The translations under genes were made by a program, and so were the position numbers. The notes beneath the pieces are model-generated. The model saw only the letters and a list, made by a program, of their open reading frames with translations. It searched no databases and was not told the origin of the DNA. From contig DATJPE010000093.1 of NCBI GenBank assembly GCA_035506535.1, forward strand, positions 57,828-121,827: 64,000 nucleotides of DNA. Reading direction: 5' to 3'. Origin of the DNA: Actinomycetes bacterium. GTDB taxonomy: Bacteria > Actinomycetota > Actinomycetes > DATJPE01. Positions 31,457 to 40,383 of the stretch are shown here, piece after piece (positions within the stretch are counted from its first letter, which is position 1; each line of letters starts with the position of its first letter).

Positions 31457-31933
31457 ATGACCACTCGAGCACGTCCCACGCCCCTCGTCACGGGGATCGA
31501 CCGTCGCGCTCTGCTCGTCGGAGTCGGCGCCATCACCGCAGCCAGCCTCGTCACGGGCCGGCGCACGCGGGCGGGAGCACAACAACTCGTCCTTCGCCTC
31601 TCGCAGGTGCGCCTGCGCTTCCACGGGGTCGAACCCGGCGAGCTGCCCCCGGTCGACGCCAGTCCCGTGCCGTACGCCACCGTGCACGACGGGGCAGGTC
31701 GCGAGGTGGGCGCACTGGCGTCGACCCCGGTGCAGCACACCCACCCGGCTGTGCTGCACACCTTCACCCTCGACCACGGGACCATCGTGGGAACGGGTCC
31801 CGCCGCTCTGGAAGGCACGTACACCGTCGTCCACGGCACGGGGGCGTACGCCGGCGTGCGGGGCACGTACACGATCACCGAGACCGTCGAGGGGCACCTC
31901 GTCACCTTCACGCTGCCCGAGGGAGCGATCTGA
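31457..31933 (+). CDS. Secreted allene-oxide-cyclase/dirigent-like barrel protein
   Basis: A 158-residue protein with a twin-arginine type N-terminus (DRRALLVGVGAITAASLVTG, residues 15-34) predicted to be exported. The mature part is beta-rich and ends with ALEGTYTVVHGTGAYAGVRG, the GTGAYAGxxG feature of small allene oxide cyclase / dirigent-like barrels. Bacterial members have no settled function. A GGAGGCGGCC ribosome-binding site precedes the ATG. The Hcp-family gene starts 1 nt after its stop, so the two are almost surely co-expressed. Family assignment is by motif only. Confidence 0.7.
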   Translation: MTTRARPTPLVTGIDRRALLVGVGAITAASLVTGRRTRAGAQQLVLRLSQVRLRFHGVEPGELPPVDASPVPYATVHDGAGREVGALASTPVQHTHPAVLHTFTLDHGTIVGTGPAALEGTYTVVHGTGAYAGVRGTYTITETVEGHLVTFTLPEGAI

Positions 31934-31934
31934 C

Positions 31935-32402
31935 ATGGCCTATGACCTGTTCCTGAAGATCGACGGGATCGCCGGGGAGGCGACCAAGAAGGGCCACGAG
32001 GGCAGCATCGAGATCATGTCCTTCTCCTGGGGCGAGGCGGCCGCAGAGGACTCGGCCACGGGCGCGGCCGGTCGCGTGGCGCTGCACGACATCTCCTTCG
32101 TCTCGCGCACCAGCGTCGCGTCGCCCAAGCTCGCCCTCGCCGCGGCCGAAGGGACGACACTCACGTCGGCCACGTTGACGGAGGTACGCGCGAACCCACG
32201 CGGCGGCGGCGAGCTGAAGTACCTGACCATCAAGCTGACGGACGCGATCATCTCGTCGTACTCGTTCCAGGGGTCGGAGTCCAACGCCGCCGTGTCGGAG
32301 AGGTTCGCGCTCAACTTCGCCAAGATCGAGATCAGCTACTACAAGGTGAACTCGCAGTCCTCGCCGATCAGCGTGGTGATCTCGAAGCTCGCTGCCGACT
32401 GA
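31935..32402 (+). CDS. Hcp-family (type VI secretion tube-like) protein
   Basis: A 155-residue protein resembling the Hcp1 family, which in Proteobacteria forms hexameric rings of the type VI secretion tube. It opens MAYDLFLKIDGIAGEATKKG, continues HEGSIEIMSFSWG, and ends with SSYSFQGSESNAAVSERFALNFAKIEI, all typical of the family. No signal peptide is present. No other type VI gene (sheath, baseplate, VgrG, ClpV) occurs in the window, so it is probably one of the orphan Hcp-like proteins seen in actinobacteria. It follows the secreted barrel gene by 1 nt and a methyltransferase starts 18 nt later. Confidence 0.85.
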   Translation: MAYDLFLKIDGIAGEATKKGHEGSIEIMSFSWGEAAAEDSATGAAGRVALHDISFVSRTSVASPKLALAAAEGTTLTSATLTEVRANPRGGGELKYLTIKLTDAIISSYSFQGSESNAAVSERFALNFAKIEISYYKVNSQSSPISVVISKLAAD

Positions 32403-32420
32403 CGAACCGAGGACTGCCCG

Positions 32421-33788
32421 ATGCTGCGCCCCCCGTCCGCCACCGGACAGTGGACAGCACTCGGTGAGGTGGGCGACTCGCTGCGGCAGCTCGGGTACAC
32501 GGCCTCGGGCCTGTCCGAGGCGTTGGGCTCCGAGGGTCCTCTCGTCGAGGGCAGGACGGTCGGGGACCGGCGTCGTCGGGCCCGGCGCGCCGGTGCCGTG
32601 GGCGTGCTCGCGCGGCTGCTCCTGATGGGCGAGCGTCTGACCTTCGACGAGTGCCGACCTCTCCCGCCGACCACCCTGGACCGGCTGCTCGAGTCAGGCC
32701 TGCTCGGCGAGGGCGGCGGCCACGTCGAGGCGAGCGTCGGGCTGGTCCCCCACGACGACCTCCTCGTCGCGGCTGACCGCCTCGGCAGCGACGCCGGCGC
32801 GGACATCGTGCCGGGGGTGCAGCCGCCGTCGTTCCTGCTGGGCTGCCTGACGATCCGGGCCCCCGTCCAACGCGCGCTGGACCTGGGCACGGGCTGCGGG
32901 ATCCAGGCTCTGTTGCTGTCCGCCTTCGCCGGGCAGGTGGTCGCCACTGACGTGTCCGAACGCGCCCTGCAGTTCGCCGAGCTCAACGCCGCCCTCAACC
33001 ATCGGCGCAACATCACCTTCCGGCAGGGCGATCTGTTCGAAGCGGTGAAGGGCGAGACGTTCGGCCTGCTCGTGTCGAACCCGCCGTACGTGATCTCCCC
33101 GGACAACGCGTTCACCTACCGCGACAGCGCACGCGGCGGGGAGCAGATCGGCGCCGACGTCGTCGAGGGCGCCGGCGGACACCTCGACGCGGGAGGGCAC
33201 GCGACGATCCTGGTCAGCTGGGACGCGAGCGGCGCGGACCCGCTCGAGCGGCCGCGGTCGTGGATCCCGCCCGGCTGCGACGCCCTCGTGCTCGGGAGCG
33301 CCCGGGACATCGAGGTCAACGCCGAACGCTGGAACGTCGGCCCGGACCGGGACAGTGCGGTCGAGCGCTGGATCCAGTACTTCGAGGGCCGCGGCATCTC
33401 CCACGTCGGATACGGGGCGGTCGTGCTCCGCAAGCGAGAGAGCGAGTACCCGCTGGTGCGCAGCCTCGAGATCGGCGACCAGATCGACCGACCGGCGGGG
33501 CGGGTCCTGCAGCGCATGTTCGACGCCCGCCGGGTCACGTCCGAGGACAGGGTGCGGTTGGTCGGCACGGCCCGCGTCAGCGACCGCAGCCGCCTGGACG
33601 CCGCCGGGTGGGTCGTGGAGGACCGGGAGCTGATGTTGCTCGACGGCCTGGGGTTTCACATCAGCCTCGACGACGAGACCGCGGCACTCGTCGAGGCTCT
33701 GGACGGCCGGCCGTTGCCATCCCTCGGCGCCGACGCGCTCGCCTACGTGGACCGGCTGGTGAGCCTGGGATTCGCCGAGATCTGCTGA
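32421..33788 (+). CDS. Class I SAM methyltransferase with NPPY motif
   Basis: A 455-residue protein with an N-terminal helical domain (about 1-110), a Rossmann methyltransferase core and a C-terminal extension of about 150 residues. Motif I is ALDLGTGCGIQALLLS (153 on) and the catalytic motif is SNPPYV (219-224), as in enzymes that methylate amide or exocyclic amine nitrogens (HemK/PrmC, RlmF/RlmG, N6-adenine types). The architecture matches actinobacterial proteins carrying a DUF7059-type N-terminus. The target (protein, rRNA or DNA) cannot be told. It is third in a short operon with the barrel and Hcp genes. Confidence 0.85.
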   Translation: MLRPPSATGQWTALGEVGDSLRQLGYTASGLSEALGSEGPLVEGRTVGDRRRRARRAGAVGVLARLLLMGERLTFDECRPLPPTTLDRLLESGLLGEGGGHVEASVGLVPHDDLLVAADRLGSDAGADIVPGVQPPSFLLGCLTIRAPVQRALDLGTGCGIQALLLSAFAGQVVATDVSERALQFAELNAALNHRRNITFRQGDLFEAVKGETFGLLVSNPPYVISPDNAFTYRDSARGGEQIGADVVEGAGGHLDAGGHATILVSWDASGADPLERPRSWIPPGCDALVLGSARDIEVNAERWNVGPDRDSAVERWIQYFEGRGISHVGYGAVVLRKRESEYPLVRSLEIGDQIDRPAGRVLQRMFDARRVTSEDRVRLVGTARVSDRSRLDAAGWVVEDRELMLLDGLGFHISLDDETAALVEALDGRPLPSLGADALAYVDRLVSLGFAEIC

Positions 33789-33791
33789 GGT

Positions 33792-33857
33792 TCCACCTGT
33801 GGCGGGCTTTACGTCCTACGTCTGCCTTGGAGTGACGTATGTGCCGCCACGAGTGGA
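33792..33857. repeat. Dispersed palindromic element, copy C
   Basis: TCCAC..TGTGGCGG (33792-33805) pairs with CCGCCAC..GTGGA (33844-33857). The inner right block GAGTGACG is conserved, while the inner left block has drifted to CGTCCTAC. The six spacer bases (GCTTTA, TATGTG) do not pair. It fills the 72-bp space between the convergent methyltransferase and uvrB genes. Confidence 0.88.
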
Positions 33858-33860
33858 GCC

Positions 33861-35963
33861 TCACCGGACTCCGGCGGCGTCCATCCCGCGGAGCTCCTTC
33901 TTCAGCTCGGCGATCTCGTCGCGCAGCCGGGCGGCCAGCTCGAAGGCCAGCTCCGCCGCCGCGGTGTGCATCTGGTCGGTCAGCTGCTGGATGAGGGAGG
34001 CGAGCTCGCCGCGGGGCATCCCGGCCAGGCTTGCCGCGTGCCGGCCGGCGTCGCCGCGGGCCAGCCCGGGGACGACGGCCTTGCCGCGGCTCTGGGCACG
34101 CCCGGAGCCGATCAGCGCCTCGGTGTCCGCGTCCTCACGGGCCAGCAGGTCGGTGATGTCGGCGATCCGCTTGCGCAGGGGCTGCGGGTCGATCCCCGCG
34201 GCCCGGTTGTACGCCAACTGCTTGTCCCGCCGCCGGTTCGTCTCCTCGATGGCCTGGGCCATCGAGGGGGTGACCGTGTCGGCGTACATGTGCACCTGGC
34301 CGGACACGTTGCGGGCCGCTCGCCCGATCGTCTGGATGAGGGAGGTCGAGGAGCGCAGGAAGCCCTCCTTGTCCGCGTCGAGGATGCTCACCAGCGACAC
34401 CTCGGGCAGGTCCAGCCCCTCGCGCAGGAGGTTGATGCCGACGAGGACGTCGAACTCGCCGAGCCGCAGCTCGCGCAGCAGCTCGACCCGGCGCAGGGTG
34501 TCCACCTCGGAGTGCAGGTAGCGCACCCGGATGCCGAGCTCGAGCAGGTAGTCGGTGAGGTCCTCGGCCATCTTCTTGGTCAGGGTGGTGACGAGCACCC
34601 GCTCGTCGCGGTCGGCGCGGGCCCGGATCTCGTGGATGAGGTCGTCGATCTGGCCCTTGGTCGGCTTGACCACGACCTCGGGGTCGATCAGACCGGTCGG
34701 CCGGATGATCTGCTCGACGACGCCGCGCGACCTGGCCAGCTCGTAGGGCCCCGGGGTCGCGGAGAGGTACACCGTCTGCCCGACCCGGTCCAGGAACTCC
34801 TCCCAGCGCAGCGGCCGGTTGTCCATGGCGCTGGGCAGCCGGAACCCGTGGTCGACGAGCGTGCGCTTGCGGCTCATGTCGCCCTCGTACATGCCGCCGA
34901 TCTGGGGAACCGTGACGTGGCTCTCGTCGATGACCAGCAGGAAGTCCTCGGGGAAGTAGTCGAGCAGGGTGTTCGGCGCCGACCCGGGCGCGCGCCCGTC
35001 GATGTGGCGGGAGTAGTTCTCGATCCCCGAGCAGCTGCCGACCTGGCGCATCATCTCCAGGTCGTAGGTCGTACGCATCCGCAGCCGCTGCGCCTCGAGC
35101 AGCTTGCCCTGCCGCTCCAGCTCGGCCAGCCGCTCGCCGAGCTCGGCCTCGATGCCCTCGATCGCGCGTTCCATGCGCTCCGGGCCGGCGACGTAGTGGG
35201 TGGCCGGGAAGACGTACAGCTCGGGGTCGTCGGTGACCACCTCGCCCGTGACCGGGTGCAGGGTCATGAGCCGCTCGACCTCGTCGCCGAACATCTCGAT
35301 GCGGACGGCGTGCTCCTCGTAGACCGGGAAGATCTCGACGGTGTCGCCGCGCACCCGGAACGTTCCCCGGGTGAAGGACAGGTCGTTGCGCGTGTACTGG
35401 ATGTCCACGAAGCGGCGCAGGAGGGCGTCGAGGTCCCACTGCTGCCCGACCTTGAGGCGCACCATGCGGTCGACGTACTCCTGTGGGGTGCCGAGGCCGT
35501 AGATGCAGGAGACGCTGGCCACGACCACGACGTCGCGGCGGGTGAGCAGGCTGTTCGTCGCCGAGTGGCGCAGCCGCTCGACCTCCTCGTTGATCGAGCT
35601 GTCCTTCTCGATGTAGGTGTCGGTCTGGGGGACGTAGGCCTCGGGCTGGTAATAGTCGTAGTAGGAGACGAAGTACTCCACCGCGTTGTTCGGCAGCAGT
35701 TCACGGAACTCGTTGGCGAGCTGGGCGGCCAGGGTCTTGTTGGGCGCCATCACCAGCGTGGGGCGCTGCAGGCGCTCGATGAGCCAGGCCGTCGTGGCGG
35801 ACTTGCCGGTCCCGGTCGCCCCGAGCAGCACCACGTCCTGCTCGTCAGCGCGCAGCCGTCGCTCCAGCTCGTCGATGGCCTCGGGCTGGTCGCCGCTGGG
35901 CTTCCAGTCGGCGATCACCTCGAAGGGTGCGACGCGGCGCTCGAGGTCGGTGACGGGGCGCAT
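33861..35963 (-). CDS. uvrB: UvrABC excinuclease subunit B
   Basis: Helicase-like subunit that verifies damage and recruits UvrC. The 700-residue protein has Walker [16 protein letters not shown] near residue 47, the beta-hairpin region [42 protein letters not shown], the domain-4 motifs [26 protein letters not shown] and a C-terminal UVR motif ([30 protein letters not shown]). ATG start at 35963. Confidence 0.98.
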   Translation of the reverse strand: MRPVTDLERRVAPFEVIADWKPSGDQPEAIDELERRLRADEQDVVLLGATGTGKSATTAWLIERLQRPTLVMAPNKTLAAQLANEFRELLPNNAVEYFVSYYDYYQPEAYVPQTDTYIEKDSSINEEVERLRHSATNSLLTRRDVVVVASVSCIYGLGTPQEYVDRMVRLKVGQQWDLDALLRRFVDIQYTRNDLSFTRGTFRVRGDTVEIFPVYEEHAVRIEMFGDEVERLMTLHPVTGEVVTDDPELYVFPATHYVAGPERMERAIEGIEAELGERLAELERQGKLLEAQRLRMRTTYDLEMMRQVGSCSGIENYSRHIDGRAPGSAPNTLLDYFPEDFLLVIDESHVTVPQIGGMYEGDMSRKRTLVDHGFRLPSAMDNRPLRWEEFLDRVGQTVYLSATPGPYELARSRGVVEQIIRPTGLIDPEVVVKPTKGQIDDLIHEIRARADRDERVLVTTLTKKMAEDLTDYLLELGIRVRYLHSEVDTLRRVELLRELRLGEFDVLVGINLLREGLDLPEVSLVSILDADKEGFLRSSTSLIQTIGRAARNVSGQVHMYADTVTPSMAQAIEETNRRRDKQLAYNRAAGIDPQPLRKRIADITDLLAREDADTEALIGSGRAQSRGKAVVPGLARGDAGRHAASLAGMPRGELASLIQQLTDQMHTAAAELAFELAARLRDEIAELKKELRGMDAAGVR

Positions 35964-36015
35964 GGCCCCACGCTACGACCAGTCTCCGACAGGCGCCGCC
36001 GAGCCGGTACGCCCA

Positions 36016-36091
36016 GGCGCCGGCGGCGCCCGGTCAACCCGGCGCCCGGCGGCGCCCGGTCAACCCGGTGCCGGCGGCACCCGGTCAACCC
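36016..36091. repeat. Three tandem 25-26 bp repeats between coaE and uvrB
   Basis: Three head-to-tail copies (36016-36040, 36041-36066, 36067-36091) share the core CGGCGCCCGGTCAACCC, with small changes. The third copy runs into the last codons and stop of coaE. The unit ends each time in CCGGTCAACCC. No function is evident; slippage or a protein-binding array are both possible. Confidence 0.85.
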
Positions 36092-36678
36092 GCGGCCGCC
36101 TCCAGTCGAGCCCAGAGCTCGGCGACCCGCGTGTCGAGGGCCGCCAGGTCGCCGTCGTTCTCGACGACGATGTCGGCAGCCGCGAGCCGGGCCTCGCGGG
36201 AGGCCTGCGCGGCCATCCGCGCCCGGGCATCGGCCTCGGTCAGGCCACGGGCGACCACCCGCCGCAGGCGAAGGTCGTCCGGCGCGTCCACGACGACGAC
36301 GACGTCGTAGTCGGCTTCGAGGCCGTTCTCCACCAGCAGGGGGACGTCGTGCACGACGACCGAGTCGGGTGGGACGGCCGCGACGAGCTCAGCCGCCCGG
36401 GCGGCGACGAGGGGGTGGACGATGCGGTTGAGCCGGGCCAGCTGCTCAGGGTCGCCGAAGACACGGGCGGCCAGGGCGGCGCGGTCGAGACGCCCGTCGA
36501 GCCCGACCACCTCGTCGCCGAAGCCCTCGACCACCGCGGCGAAGCCCTCGGTGCCCGGCTCGACGACGTCGCGGGCGAGCCGGTCCGCGTCGATCACCAG
36601 CGCACCGAGCGCGGCCAGCCGCCGGGCCACCTCGGACTTGCCCGAGCCGATCCCGCCGGTCAGCCCGACACGCAGCAC
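36085..36678 (-). CDS. coaE: Dephospho-CoA kinase
   Basis: Last step of coenzyme A synthesis: phosphorylates dephospho-CoA. The 197-residue protein begins [20 protein letters not shown] with its P-loop, then [51 protein letters not shown] and the C-terminal [17 protein letters not shown]. Length is that of the short single-domain form; some actinobacteria carry an added GrpB domain that is absent here. It lies directly after rpsA on the same strand, the usual order. Confidence 0.96.
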   Translation of the reverse strand: MLRVGLTGGIGSGKSEVARRLAALGALVIDADRLARDVVEPGTEGFAAVVEGFGDEVVGLDGRLDRAALAARVFGDPEQLARLNRIVHPLVAARAAELVAAVPPDSVVVHDVPLLVENGLEADYDVVVVVDAPDDLRLRRVVARGLTEADARARMAAQASREARLAAADIVVENDGDLAALDTRVAELWARLEAAAG

Positions 36679-36729
36679 CCGGTCACGCCCCTGGCATGCG
36701 CGGCCGACCTCCCGCGCGGCGACGCGGGC

Positions 36730-38319
36730 TCAGTCGCCGGAGAGCTTCTCGCGCAGGGCCGCCAGCGCCTCGTCGGACGCGAGGGTGCCCTCGGTCTCCT
36801 CCGACTCCGAGGAGTACGTCGAGGGGGCCTCGCCGCTCTCCTCCGCAGCGGCCGCACTGGCCTCGGCATCGGCCTTCTGGGCCTCGGCGACCTGCTTCTG
36901 GTGCGCCTCGAAGCGGGCCTGCGCGGCGGCGTACTGCCGTTCCCACTCCTCGCGCTGGGACTCATACCCCGGCAGCCACTCCCCCGTCTCGGAGTCGAAG
37001 CCCTCGGGGTAGATGTAGTTGCCGGCCTCGTCGTAGCTGGCCGTCATGCCGTAGAGGGTCGGGTCGAAGTCCCCCGCGACCGCCTCACCGATGGTGCCCT
37101 CGTTGGCCTGCTTGAGCGACAGCGAGATCCGGCGGCGCTCCAGGTCGATGTCGATGACCTTGACGAAGATCTCGTCGCCCACCTGGACGACCTGCTCCGG
37201 GATCTCGACGTGGCGCTCGGCGAGCTCGGAGATGTGCACGAGCCCCTCGATGCCCTCGTCGACGCGCACGAAGGCGCCGAAGGGGACCAGCTTGGTGACC
37301 CGCCCGGGCACGACCTGGCCGATCTGGTGGGTGCGGGCGAACTGCTGCCAGGGATCCTCCTGGGTCGCCTTGAGCGACAGGGACACCCGTTCGCGGTCCA
37401 TGTCCACGTCGAGGACCTCGACGGTGACCTCCTGGCCGACCTCGACGACCTCGGAGGGGTGGTCGATGTGCTTCCACGACAGCTCGGAGACGTGCACGAG
37501 GCCGTCGACCCCGCCCAGGTCGACGAAGGCGCCGAAGTTGACGATCGAGGACACGACGCCGCTTCTGACCTGGCCCTTCTGCAGCGTGGTGAGGAAGGTC
37601 TGGCGAACCTCGCTCTGGGTCTGCTCGAGCCAGGCGCGGCGGGACAGCACGACGTTGTTGCGGTTCTTGTCCAGCTCGATGATCTTGGCCTCGAGCTGCT
37701 TCCCGACATAGGGCTGCAGGTCGCGCACGCGGCGCATCTCCACGAGGGAGGCCGGCAGGAAGCCGCGCAGGCCGATGTCGAGGATCAGGCCGCCCTTGAC
37801 CACCTCGATGACGGTGCCGGTGACGACCCCGTCGTCCTCCTTGACCTTCTCGATCGAGCCCCAGGCGCGCTCGTACTGGGCGCGCTTCTTGGACAGGATC
37901 AGCCGGCCCTCCTTGTCCTCCTTCTGCAGGACGAGGGCCTCGACGTGGTCACCGACGCTGACGACCTCGTTGGGGTCGACGTCGTGCTTGATCGACAGCT
38001 CGCGGGAGGGGATGACGCCCTCGGTCTTGTACCCGATGTCGAGCAGGACCTCGTCCCGGTCGACCTTGACGATGGTGCCCTCGACGATGTCCCCGTCGTT
38101 GAAGTACTTGATCGTCTGGTCGACCGCCGCCAGGAAGTCGTCCGCGGACCCGATGTCGTTGACCGCCACCTGGGGGGCGGGAGCGGCGGACGCGGCCCCA
38201 GGGGCCTCGGTGACGCCAGTGGCGCCAGTGGCTTCGGTGGCGCCAGTGGCTTCGGTGGCGCCAGTGGCTCCTGCGCCCTCGGCGGTGCTGGGTACGGCGG
38301 TCTCGGTACTGGACGTCAT
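36730..38319 (-). CDS. rpsA: 30S ribosomal protein S1
   Basis: RNA-binding ribosomal protein that helps mRNA load on the 30S subunit. The 529-residue protein contains four S1 motifs of the actinobacterial type (GDIVEGTIVKVDRDEVLLDIGYKTEG; GVVTGTVIEVVKGGLILDIGL; GQVRSGVVSSIVNFGAFVDLG; GQVVPGRVTKLVPFGAFVRVD, given here in parts) and an acidic Ala/Glu-rich tail. The start at 38319 (MTSSTETAVPSTAEG) includes an N-terminal tail of about 45 residues with repeated Ala-Thr-Gly/Glu units, longer than in many relatives. A GGAGAA lies upstream of this ATG. Confidence 0.96.
   Translation of the reverse strand: MTSSTETAVPSTAEGAGATGATEATGATEATGATGVTEAPGAASAAPAPQVAVNDIGSADDFLAAVDQTIKYFNDGDIVEGTIVKVDRDEVLLDIGYKTEGVIPSRELSIKHDVDPNEVVSVGDHVEALVLQKEDKEGRLILSKKRAQYERAWGSIEKVKEDDGVVTGTVIEVVKGGLILDIGLRGFLPASLVEMRRVRDLQPYVGKQLEAKIIELDKNRNNVVLSRRAWLEQTQSEVRQTFLTTLQKGQVRSGVVSSIVNFGAFVDLGGVDGLVHVSELSWKHIDHPSEVVEVGQEVTVEVLDVDMDRERVSLSLKATQEDPWQQFARTHQIGQVVPGRVTKLVPFGAFVRVDEGIEGLVHISELAERHVEIPEQVVQVGDEIFVKVIDIDLERRRISLSLKQANEGTIGEAVAGDFDPTLYGMTASYDEAGNYIYPEGFDSETGEWLPGYESQREEWERQYAAAQARFEAHQKQVAEAQKADAEASAAAAEESGEAPSTYSSESEETEGTLASDEALAALREKLSGD
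38214..38273 (-). repeat. 18-bp tandem repeat coding the RpsA N-terminal tail
   Basis: The unit GCCAGTGGCTTCGGTGGC recurs in near-perfect tandem and encodes the ATEATG pattern of the S1 tail. Being a multiple of three, copy-number change would alter tail length without frameshift. Confidence 0.85.
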
Positions 38320-38488
38320 GAGTGGTGGGTTCTCCGTGGCGGACAGGGTGTCGGCGAGCGCGCGGAGGGCCCTTGGGTCGACGCAGCGGGACCCGAGGTG
38401 ACGAGTCTGGGGCAAGGTCGAGCGCGAGCCTGCTCGGTCCGAGGTGCGCGCAGGCCCACAGCGCGGGGGCGAGTCTACGGTTGGGCGG

Positions 38489-39313
38489 GTGGAGGGGTCA
38501 ATCGAGGCCGGGCCGGGGCGCGTCGGCCGGGGCAGCCCCGGGGACGCCGAGTCCCGCCACGCGTCGCGGGCCTGGTGGGACGCCGAGGCCGACGCCTACC
38601 AGGCCGAGCACGGGGCGTTCCTGCGCGACGTCGGCTTCGTCTGGGGGCCGGAGGGCCTGAACGAGGCCGACGTCCACCTGCTCGGCGACGTCGCCGGCCG
38701 GCGCGTCCTGGAGGTCGGCTGCGGGGCCGCCCAGTGCTCCCGCTGGCTGCTAGCGGAGGGCGCCCACCCGGTGGGCGTGGACCTGTCCCACCGCCAGCTC
38801 CAGCACGCCAGAGACGTCGACGAGCGGACCGGGCTGCGGGTGCCGGTCGCCCAGGCTGACGCCCTCGCCCTCCCCTTCGCCGCCGGCACGTTCGACCTGG
38901 CGTGCAGCGCCTTCGGCGCGGTGCCGTTCGTCGGCGACTCGGCCGCCCTCATGGCCGAGGTCGCGCGGGTGCTGCGCCCGGGCGCCCGGTGGGTCTTCGC
39001 GGTCAACCACCCGCTCACCTGGGTCCTCGCCGACGACCCCGGTCCCGACGGACTGGTCGTGCGCACGTCCTACTTCGACCGCCGCGCCTATGTCGAGCGC
39101 GACGAGGCGGGCGCCGTGACCTACGTCCAGCACCACCGCACGCTCGGCGACCGGGTGCGCGAGCTGGTCTCAGCCGGGTTCGTCCTCGAGGACCTGGTCG
39201 AGCCCGAGTGGCCGGCCGGGCACGAGCGGGTGTGGGGCGCCTGGTCCCCGTTGCGCGGGGCGCTGGTCCCCGGCACGGCCGTGTTCGTGTGCCGGCTCAC
39301 GGCCGGCGGCTGA
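38489..39313 (+). CDS. Class I SAM-dependent methyltransferase
   Basis: A 274-residue methyltransferase of the UbiE/COQ5-like type 11 group. After ASRAWWDAEADAYQAEHG it shows motif I VLEVGCGAAQCSRWLL, VGVDLSHRQLQHAR, ALPFAAGTFDLACSAFGAVP and LRPGARWVFAVNHPL. The start is taken as GTG at 38489 (VEGSIEAGPGRVG); an ATG at 38444 would add 15 residues. It diverges from rpsA. Substrate is unknown; many actinobacteria carry a homologue at this place. Confidence 0.88.
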   Translation: MEGSIEAGPGRVGRGSPGDAESRHASRAWWDAEADAYQAEHGAFLRDVGFVWGPEGLNEADVHLLGDVAGRRVLEVGCGAAQCSRWLLAEGAHPVGVDLSHRQLQHARDVDERTGLRVPVAQADALALPFAAGTFDLACSAFGAVPFVGDSAALMAEVARVLRPGARWVFAVNHPLTWVLADDPGPDGLVVRTSYFDRRAYVERDEAGAVTYVQHHRTLGDRVRELVSAGFVLEDLVEPEWPAGHERVWGAWSPLRGALVPGTAVFVCRLTAGG

Positions 39314-39328
39314 AGGCCCCGGCCGCGG

Positions 39329-40324
39329 TCAGGCGGTGGCCGCAGGGACCGGCGGGCTCGGCTCGGCCGGACCCGCCTCGCCCGAGCGGCGCAGGAGCAG
39401 GACGAGGCCGATCACCAGCGAGATGATCCCGAGGACGAGGCAGATCAGGGGAACCGTCGTGCTGACGAGCGTCAGCTTGTTCTTGCCCTGCGACGCCAGG
39501 TGGGCGCTCTCCTTCACATTGCCCGCCGTGAACCGCAGGTCGACGTCGATGAGGACCAGCTTGTCGGCGCCGGAGGCGTCGCGCAGCGTCTGCTTGATCT
39601 GCTCGCGGCCATCCACGATCACGCCGGTCACCGGCTCCACCCACACGGTCCGGACGTTGGCGTAGAAGCGGGGCGCGGTCACCGAGGGCTGCGTCGACCC
39701 CACGAGGCTCCCGGGCACCTCCAGCGTCGCGAACTGGGTGGGCGGGATCACCTGCACGAACTTGTACGTCTGCACGCCGTCGACGGTCTGGGTGCTGACG
39801 TACTTCATCGGCAGCGCCTTGGCGAGGACGGTGTCGAAGTACTGGTAGGTCTTCTTCTGGGTGTCGAACGGGAACTTCCACGGCATGATCCCGGAGAAGT
39901 CCTTGATCGGGGTCCCGTCGGTGTTGGAGTGGCAGCAGTCGATCATCTGCGAGGAGTGCCCGTCGAAGGCGATGCGCGCGGTGGTCGAGTCGACCAGGCT
40001 CTGGTCCTGGCTGCGCACGGTGGTGAGCGACTCGTCGTAGACCGTCCGGTCGTTCGCGCCGGTGCTGGCGGACACGTCCCCCTTGACGCGGCGCTGGCTC
40101 GACACGGGGACGTTGGTCAGCGTCTTCAGGCTGCCCGCGTCGAAGAGCGTGGTCGCGACGCCACTGGAGGGGGACAGCAGCACGCCCCGGTCGCACAGCG
40201 GCCCCGAGGAGCAGGTCAGGGGGGCGACGGCGGCATGCGGAGCGACGTAGAAGTGGAACAGGGGCGCCAACACCACCAGGAACGTGCCCAGCCCCACCAG
40301 CACCAGCCCCACGGCTCGGCGCAT
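39329..40324 (-). CDS. DUF3068 (PorA-like) membrane protein
   Basis: A 331-residue protein anchored by an N-terminal helix (AVGLVLVGLGTFLVVLAPLF) and a C-terminal helix (TVPLICLVLGIISLVIGLVLLL), with a large extracytoplasmic beta-rich region of about 270 residues between. This fits DUF3068, sometimes named PorA family, found in actinobacteria near envelope glycan genes. GIMPWKFPFDTQKKTYQYFD and WVEPVTGVIVDGREQ are typical. A CC pair (CCHSN) occurs in the outer domain. ATG at 40324. It opens or borders the envelope gene region; its biochemical role is not known. Confidence 0.85.
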   Translation of the reverse strand: MRRAVGLVLVGLGTFLVVLAPLFHFYVAPHAAVAPLTCSSGPLCDRGVLLSPSSGVATTLFDAGSLKTLTNVPVSSQRRVKGDVSASTGANDRTVYDESLTTVRSQDQSLVDSTTARIAFDGHSSQMIDCCHSNTDGTPIKDFSGIMPWKFPFDTQKKTYQYFDTVLAKALPMKYVSTQTVDGVQTYKFVQVIPPTQFATLEVPGSLVGSTQPSVTAPRFYANVRTVWVEPVTGVIVDGREQIKQTLRDASGADKLVLIDVDLRFTAGNVKESAHLASQGKNKLTLVSTTVPLICLVLGIISLVIGLVLLLRRSGEAGPAEPSPPVPAATA

Positions 40325-40383
40325 GACCAGCCTCCCGGCGCGTCGACGGTGACGCTCGCACGCTACCGCATGGGCGGTCTCGG

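Noticed and set aside
31935..32402. A type VI secretion system
   Set aside because: Only the Hcp-like gene is present; no sheath, baseplate, spike or ClpV gene is in the window.
36016..36091. CRISPR array
   Set aside because: The copies are directly adjacent with no unique spacers, and no cas gene is near.
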